Below, piece by piece: positions 5,523 through 9,768 of a stretch of DNA of 9,768 nt (the first letter of the stretch is position 1; each line of letters starts with the position of its first letter). The stretch is taken from contig CAZUCD010000141.1 of the NCBI GenBank assembly GCA_964618855.1, positions 1-9,768 of the forward strand. The letters are read 5' to 3'. The DNA is from CAZUCD01 sp964618855 (GTDB lineage: Bacteria > Sumerlaeota > Sumerlaeia > SLMS01 > JANRJK01). The notes under the pieces were generated by a model that worked only from the letters and a program-made list of their open reading frames with translations, had not been told where the DNA came from and ran no database searches. The position numbers and the translations under genes are program-made.

Positions 5523-7396
5523 CCCTCCGGCTTGGTCCTTCGGTTTGCCGATCCGATTCCGCGCGGTTGCGGCAGCAGCCGCCCCGAGTCGAGCTCCTCG
5601 GAAACCTCCTGCACGATCCGCTCGAAGAGCTCCTCGCTCGTGGCGGCGCGCGCGGCCTCGACGAACCGCCCCGCAGCCTCGGCACCATCGATCCAGGCGT
5701 CCGCGCGGGCGATGCCCTGCGCGCGCAGCGCCTCCGCAACCGAGACCGCCGCGTCCCCCCGTTCCGCGCAGAGGGTCGCCAGCCGCAGGTGTACGTGGGC
5801 CAGGTAGCGCGCGTCGCCGCCCAGCTTCGCCTCGTCGCGCGCAAGGCACAGTTCCGCCACCGCACGTCCCTCGTCCTTCGCCGCCATGAACTGCTCCGCG
5901 CGCTCCTCGTGGAGCTGTGCGATCGTCAGCGGGTCGCGTATCGCCCAACCGCGCGTCAGGGCGCCCTCGATCCAGCGCCGCGCCGAAGGCAAGTCCCCCT
6001 TCCTGCGCGCAGCGCGCCCGATCAGGAGCGCCGCATCCGCCATCCCGTGGTCGTTGCCGAGCTGGTCGAAGAGTGCGTGCGACGCGCGTGCGTCCGCCTC
6101 GCCGAAGCCCTCGCCGGCATCGTTCACCCGCGCGCGCGCCAGCGCGAGGAGCCCGCGGGCCTCAAGGCCGATCTGCCCGGACGCGCGTGCACGCGCGATC
6201 ACGTCCCCGAGCACACGAAGCCCGGCCCCCGCGTCGTCCGACTCGAAGCACGAGCGTGCCAGCAGGAGCAGCGACTCCGCCTCGGCGGGGGAGGCTCCCG
6301 GATGATCCTCGGCGACGGGGGCAAACTCCTGCAGCCACATGCGCGACTCGCGCGCCCGCCCCGCGCGCAGCAGCAACTGCGAGGCGCAGTTTGCGATGTC
6401 CCGCGCATGGGATTCCAGTCCGCCCTGCACCGCCGCGCGGCACGCCGTCCGGAACTGCGCGATCGCGCCCTCGCGGTCCCCCCGGTCGCGCAGCACGAAC
6501 GCCAGCGCGGAGCCTGCGAGCGCCATGCCGCGCGCATCACCCCCCGCCGCCGCCGCGTCGATGCAGCGCCGGTACGCGTCGATCCCCCGCAGGGGCTGCC
6601 CGCGCTCCAGCCAGAACTTGCCGAGCAGCAGCAGGCCGTCCACGCGCGCCGACGACCTTTGCAGCCGTTCCGCCGCGCCGATGGACGCCTCGAGCAGGTC
6701 CGCCCCCTCGTCCGTGGCCCGCCGCGCCGCCGCGCGCCCCAGCTTCTCCCCGAACACGACGAGCGACTCGTCGATCTCGCGCCGCACCTCCGGCGGACCG
6801 TCCTCGGGCCAACCCGCCGCGATCTCGTAGGCGCCGAGCAGATTCGTGAACTGCCAACCGGCCTCCCGCGGGGAGCGCGGCGCCTCCGCAAGGGCCCGTG
6901 CCGCACGAGCGTGCCATTCGATGTACCGGCGCTCGAGCTCCCGGCGGTCCTCGTCCTCGAGCAGGCTGCCCTGCTCGTATGCGAGCCGCACCGGGAACGG
7001 CACCACGTAGAGCGACCTCGGGTGCGAGTGGATCAGCAGGCCCAGCTCCTCGAAGCGCGCAAGCGCCGAGGCTGCGTCGCCAACGTCCGACACGGAGGCC
7101 GCCATGGTCACGCCGATCAGGTCCGAGACGGGAAACTCCCCAGGGAAGAGCAGGGCCGCCCCGAGGACCCGGAAGGCCGCGGCACTCTCGCGGCGGATCG
7201 ACTCCGCCGCGCGCCGCACCCAATCGCGGCAGATCGACAGGCGCTGCCGCGGCGGCAGGCTCCGCACCCACGCCGCCGTCACGCGCCCACCCACCGGCCG
7301 ATCCTCGTCCGAAAGCGTCGGCACCAATTCAGGCAGCGCCCCGGCCAGATGCGGCAGGAACGCGTGCAGGTGGTGGAGTTCGTGCTCGTCGGACAT
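5519..7396 (-). CDS. Winged-helix/TPR repeat protein, STAND-like but lacking a P-loop
   Basis: A predicted cytosolic protein of 625 aa with no signal peptide or membrane helix. I do not recognise a named family. Residues about 70-150 resemble the winged-helix arm that follows the NTPase in NB-ARC/STAND and LuxR- or SARP-type ATPases: a hydrophobic LGAALLFPGEFPVSDL helix-turn, an EELGLLIHSH recognition-type segment, a YVVPFPVRLAYEQG strand-helix, then a charged RRYIEWHARAARAL helix. From about 180 to 590 it is a run of alpha-helical TPR-like repeats, with motifs such as GDREGAIAQFRTACRAA and KGDLPSARRWIEGAL. No Walker A or Walker B motif is visible before the winged helix. The ATG at 7396 was chosen because upstream frame residues read as shadow of the peptidase gene. 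It follows that gene's stop by 14 bases with no clear Shine-Dalgarno. It overlaps the ligase gene start by four bases (GTGA). A scaffold or regulatory role in the same process as the ligase is inference from context only. Confidence 0.75.
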   Translation of the reverse strand: MSDEHELHHLHAFLPHLAGALPELVPTLSDEDRPVGGRVTAAWVRSLPPRQRLSICRDWVRRAAESIRRESAAAFRVLGAALLFPGEFPVSDLIGVTMAASVSDVGDAASALARFEELGLLIHSHPRSLYVVPFPVRLAYEQGSLLEDEDRRELERRYIEWHARAARALAEAPRSPREAGWQFTNLLGAYEIAAGWPEDGPPEVRREIDESLVVFGEKLGRAAARRATDEGADLLEASIGAAERLQRSSARVDGLLLLGKFWLERGQPLRGIDAYRRCIDAAAAGGDARGMALAGSALAFVLRDRGDREGAIAQFRTACRAAVQGGLESHARDIANCASQLLLRAGRARESRMWLQEFAPVAEDHPGASPAEAESLLLLARSCFESDDAGAGLRVLGDVIARARASGQIGLEARGLLALARARVNDAGEGFGEADARASHALFDQLGNDHGMADAALLIGRAARRKGDLPSARRWIEGALTRGWAIRDPLTIAQLHEERAEQFMAAKDEGRAVAELCLARDEAKLGGDARYLAHVHLRLATLCAERGDAAVSVAEALRAQGIARADAWIDGAEAAGRFVEAARAATSEELFERIVQEVSEELDSGRLLPQPRGIGSANRRTKPEG

Positions 7397-7410
7397 GGCG
7401 TGGCGGCCGA

Positions 7411-8904
7411 TTACAGCGCGTAGAGTACCGAGTACTTCCTCTCCTGTCGAGAGAGGATCGGCCCCACGGATGGCTCCATGCCGGTCGCCATCCTCAGGAG
7501 CGTCGTCGTGTCGTGGCGCCTGCCGTGGCGGTGGATCCTTTCGTTCAGCCAGGCCAGCAGCGGGGCGAAGTTCCCCGCCGAAACCTTCGCCCAAAGGTCC
7601 GGAATGTCGCGCTCGATCGCATCCATCAGCATCGCCGAGTAGATGTTCCCGAGGCTGTAGCTCGGGAAGTAGCCGAACGCACCCTCAGACCAGTGGACGT
7701 CCTGCATGCAGCCCCGCGCGTCGTCCGGGGGCTCGATCCCGAGCATCTCCTTCATCTTTGCGTTCCACGCCTCCGGAAGGTCCTTCACCGCGAGGGATCC
7801 CTCCAGCAGCGCCACCTCGAGCTCGAACCGCAGGACGATGTGCAGGTTGTAGGTGACCTCGTCCGCCTCAGTGCGGATCAGCGATGGCGCCACCCTGTTC
7901 ACCGCCGCGTAGAACAGCTCCGGGTCCACAGCCCCGAGCTTCTCCGGGAACTCGGCTTGCAGGATCGGATAGTAGTGCTCCCAGAAGGCGTGGCTCTGGC
8001 CGATGTGGACCTCCCACAGGCGCGACTGCGACTCGTGGATTCCGGTGCCGGGCGATTCCCTGAGCGGTGTGCGCCCGTCGGCGGCCTGCATGCCCTGCTG
8101 GTAGAGTGCATGCCCTGCCTCGTGGAACGAACCGCTCATCGCGAGGAACAGGTCGCGCTCGTTGACGCGCGTCGTCACGCGAACGTCGCCCGGGCTGATC
8201 TCGCACGTGAAGGGATGCTCGCTGCGGTCCTGGCGCCCCTCGTCGAACCGGTAGCCGAAGTCGCGCATCACGCGCTCGGTGAAGTCCCACTGCCTCTTCG
8301 CGTCCCAGACGGCGTCGAGGAACCCGAAGTCGTGCCGCACCTTCGAGGCCACGATGCGCCGCAGGAGCGCCACAGTCCCCGTCCGCAGCTCACCCAGCAG
8401 CCCGCGCAGGAGCCGCACGTTCAGCTCCCGCTCGTGCGAGGCGATGTGCGCGTCCAACGGATGCTCCGAGAATCCCCAGTAGTCCGAGGCGCGCCGCGCG
8501 AGCTCGACCACCTTCTCAAGGTGCGGGCGGTAGATCGCGAACTTCGAGGACTTCTTCGCCTCGACCCACGCATTGAACGAGTCGGCGTGCACGCGCGCGC
8601 ACTCGCGGACGAACTCCTCGGGCAGCCTGCGCGAGCGCTCACGCGACCAATTGAACTCCGCCACGAAGGTCTGCTGGTCCGGCGTGAGCGCCCTGCCCTG
8701 CAGTCCGGCGAGGTGCTCGTCGAACCTCGGGCTGAGGAACCGCTCGTGGCGCAGCGCCGCGAGCGTCCCCATCACGTTGCCGCGCCAGGCACTCCCCCCG
8801 GGCGGCATGTAGGTCTGCTGGTCCCAGGCCAGCATCGAGAGCGCCGCGTCGATGTCCGCAATCTCGCCGTAGTCCCTCTTCAGTAGGTCAAACGCGCTCG
8901 TCAC
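7411..8904 (-). CDS. M32 family metallocarboxypeptidase (carboxypeptidase Taq type)
   Basis: A zinc-dependent carboxypeptidase of the M32 family (497 aa, the normal length of about 500). It removes C-terminal residues with broad specificity and is expected in the cytosol, since no signal peptide is seen. Family motifs appear in order: WDQQTYMPPGG near the N-terminus, HPFT, DVRVTTR at 240-246, HEAGH at 261-265 (zinc ligands H261 and H265, catalytic E262), HESQSRLWE at 290-298 with the third zinc ligand E291, IRTEADEVTYNLHI starting at 343, QDVHW, and GYFPSYSLGN at 411-420. The GTG at 8904 is chosen as start because AAGGAG lies nine bases upstream. The frame stays open to 9030, but those residues are not protein-like. 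It is the first gene of a likely three-gene minus-strand operon and is divergent from a secreted-protein gene. All catalytic residues are present. Confidence 0.97.
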   Translation of the reverse strand: MTSAFDLLKRDYGEIADIDAALSMLAWDQQTYMPPGGSAWRGNVMGTLAALRHERFLSPRFDEHLAGLQGRALTPDQQTFVAEFNWSRERSRRLPEEFVRECARVHADSFNAWVEAKKSSKFAIYRPHLEKVVELARRASDYWGFSEHPLDAHIASHERELNVRLLRGLLGELRTGTVALLRRIVASKVRHDFGFLDAVWDAKRQWDFTERVMRDFGYRFDEGRQDRSEHPFTCEISPGDVRVTTRVNERDLFLAMSGSFHEAGHALYQQGMQAADGRTPLRESPGTGIHESQSRLWEVHIGQSHAFWEHYYPILQAEFPEKLGAVDPELFYAAVNRVAPSLIRTEADEVTYNLHIVLRFELEVALLEGSLAVKDLPEAWNAKMKEMLGIEPPDDARGCMQDVHWSEGAFGYFPSYSLGNIYSAMLMDAIERDIPDLWAKVSAGNFAPLLAWLNERIHRHGRRHDTTTLLRMATGMEPSVGPILSRQERKYSVLYAL

Positions 8905-8913
8905 GTGGAGTGT

Positions 8914-8919
8914 CTCCTT
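8914..8919 (-). promoter_or_regulatory. Ribosome binding site of the M32 peptidase gene
   Basis: On the minus strand AAGGAG occupies 8919-8914, nine bases before the GTG start codon at 8904-8902. This is the clearest Shine-Dalgarno in the window and decides for the GTG start over upstream in-frame alternatives. The divergent spacer (8905-9017) shows no sigma-70 boxes that I would trust in either direction. Confidence 0.75.
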
Positions 8920-9017
8920 GTTCGTGTGCGCCCATCCTCCCGCGCCCCCTCCGGCGTGGCAAGTTGGGCGTTCAAACCTGCTTGAGCATCCTGTGCCCCC
9001 CATGGGACAAGGCACGC

Positions 9018-9692
9018 ATGAATCTGCCAACGATGAACCGACTGCTTGCGATGCTCCTGCTCGCCGCGGCGATCCTGCACCCTCGGTGCGCGCAGGCGCT
9101 GATCGAGGGGACCGACCGGGAACGCGTGAACCTGCGCGACGACGGCACCAGTCCGACGATCACTTGGTCCCCGGGGCTCGACCGCCGCGCCGACGGCATC
9201 TACGTCCAGGCGAGGGCCCCGCAGAACTGGATCGTCCTGCCCCCGATGACTGTCGGCAAGGAGACCCGCCCCGCACGCGAGGCCCTCGTCACGTCCACCA
9301 TCGCCCTCGACGGCATCGACCTCGACGAGTTCTGGGTGTTCATCCGCCACAGCGCCGATGGGAAGCACTGGTCCTCCTGGACGAACGTTCCGCTCAAGTC
9401 GCGCCAGCCCGGCATGCTCACGTTCCGCGCGGACCTGCGCATCCCCCTGGCGGGGCGGGCCAACTATGAGAAGCGCATGGCCGAATGGGTCTCCGGCGGC
9501 GGGAACCCAAGGGATGAGCAGCACCTCTACGCAAAGTGGATCCAACGCCGCGACCCGGGGTTCTTCGAGCGCGAGATCCCATACATCCGCCACATACAGT
9601 TCAGGCTTGAGATCGAGAAACCGCGCCGGCTCGGCCTCGTTCGCCAGGTCGACGTCGAGACCCACTGGACAGCCCGCATAGACGGCGAGTAG
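9018..9692 (+). CDS. Secreted protein of unknown function
   Basis: A 224-aa protein that I do not recognise. It starts with a classical Sec signal peptide: a short N-region with one Arg, a hydrophobic core LLAMLLLAAAIL, and a likely signal peptidase I site after residue 27 (AQA before LIEG), so it is exported. The mature part of about 197 aa looks beta-rich (GIYVQARAP, NWIVLPP, EFWVFIRHS, HIQFRLEIE, QVDVETHWTA). It contains a segment, SADGKHWSSWTNVPL, similar to the W-S-x-W turns of beta-sandwich or propeller domains in extracellular proteins. A helical, charged insertion lies around GRANYEKRMAEW. No catalytic motif and no cysteine in the mature part are evident. The ATG at 9018 has AAGG five bases upstream; a second in-frame ATG at 9033 would also leave a usable signal peptide. 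It is divergent from the M32 operon. It could be a ligand-binding or structural envelope protein, but this is a guess. Confidence 0.7.
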   Translation: MNLPTMNRLLAMLLLAAAILHPRCAQALIEGTDRERVNLRDDGTSPTITWSPGLDRRADGIYVQARAPQNWIVLPPMTVGKETRPAREALVTSTIALDGIDLDEFWVFIRHSADGKHWSSWTNVPLKSRQPGMLTFRADLRIPLAGRANYEKRMAEWVSGGGNPRDEQHLYAKWIQRRDPGFFEREIPYIRHIQFRLEIEKPRRLGLVRQVDVETHWTARIDGE

Positions 9693-9699
9693 GCGACCC

Positions 9700-9712
9700 G
9701 CGGGGAACCCGC
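9700..9712 (+). terminator. Short hairpin after the secreted-protein gene, weak terminator candidate
   Basis: GCGGG (9700-9704) and CCCGC (9708-9712) form a 5-bp stem with a GAA loop, seven bases after the stop codon. The sequence after it (CTAGGCTGTGTTTG) is only modestly T-rich, so intrinsic termination is possible but weakly supported. Confidence 0.25.
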
Positions 9713-9722
9713 CTAGGCTGTG

Positions 9723-9742
9723 TTTGACAAAAGGGTTTTGAC
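9723..9742 (+). promoter_or_regulatory. AT-richer repeat element at right edge, possible promoter/operator
   Basis: TTTGAC occurs twice on the plus strand, at 9723-9728 and 9737-9742, with a 14-base period. Between them is a palindrome, CAAAA-GGG-TTTTG (9728-9740). The first copy includes TTGACA (9724-9729), a perfect sigma-70 -35 hexamer, but no good -10 box is found 16-18 bases downstream. The element stands out against the GC-rich surroundings and would lie upstream of whatever gene follows the window. Confidence 0.3.
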
Positions 9743-9768
9743 GAACGTGAGAACGAACGCGAGTTGTA

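Noticed and set aside
4094..7423. Very long plus-strand open frame (over 1100 codons) antisense to the ligase and TPR genes
   Set aside because: Its translation is almost entirely Arg, Pro, Ala and Ser with no domain pattern. It is the usual antisense shadow of GC-rich coding sequence.
6898..8886. Long plus-strand open frame antisense to the M32 peptidase and TPR gene
   Set aside because: No recognisable domain. The minus strand encodes a full M32 enzyme with HEAGH and other signatures.
8993..9015. GTGCC/GGCAC inverted repeat near the start of the secreted-protein gene, possibly masking its AAGG
   Set aside because: Only a 5-bp stem with a 13-base loop; this is expected often by chance in GC-rich sequence.

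Overview
This is a gene-dense, visibly GC-rich bacterial window (roughly two thirds G+C or more by eye). It holds seven genes and no intergenic stretch longer than about 165 bases. I saw no RNA gene, insertion sequence, CRISPR array or riboswitch. The gene content is an FHA/Ser-Thr kinase, an O-antigen-ligase-type membrane protein, TPR proteins, an M32 carboxypeptidase and an orphan thiG. Shine-Dalgarno sites are mostly weak or absent. This suggests a diderm environmental bacterium with eukaryotic-like kinases; Planctomycetota or a similar phylum is a reasonable guess, but the sequence alone does not prove the phylum. The 10-base run of N at 2554-2563 shows this is a draft assembly, possibly a metagenome-assembled genome.

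Layout from left to right. On the minus strand lies an FHA-domain Ser/Thr protein kinase (78-1373), followed by a terminator-like hairpin at 25-46. A 161-base divergent spacer with a strong GC hairpin separates it from a plus-strand GT-B glycosyltransferase (1535-2739), which the N run cuts in two. Next on the plus strand, after a 95-base spacer with a hairpin, is thiazole synthase ThiG (2835-3662). Its stop lies only 12 bases from the stop of the convergent minus-strand block.

That block looks like a three-gene operon, transcribed from right to left: an M32 metallocarboxypeptidase (8904 to 7411), a cytosolic winged-helix/TPR protein (7396 to 5519) and an O-antigen-ligase-family polytopic membrane protein with a C-terminal TPR domain (5522 to 3675). 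The last two overlap by four bases (GTGA). Divergent from the operon, on the plus strand, is a small secreted protein of unknown function (9018-9692). It is followed by a weak hairpin and a short AT-richer repeat element at the right edge.

Functional reading. The glycosyltransferase and the O-antigen-ligase homologue point to surface glycan or glycoconjugate assembly, but no complete polysaccharide locus is present. ThiG makes the thiazole moiety of thiamine and stands here without thiS, thiF, thiH/thiO or thiC. The kinase, by family, would phosphorylate unknown proteins in the cytosol and bind phosphothreonine peptides. No clearly new system is visible. The least explained part is the tight coupling of a P-loop-less, STAND-like winged-helix/TPR protein to the TPR-bearing ligase.
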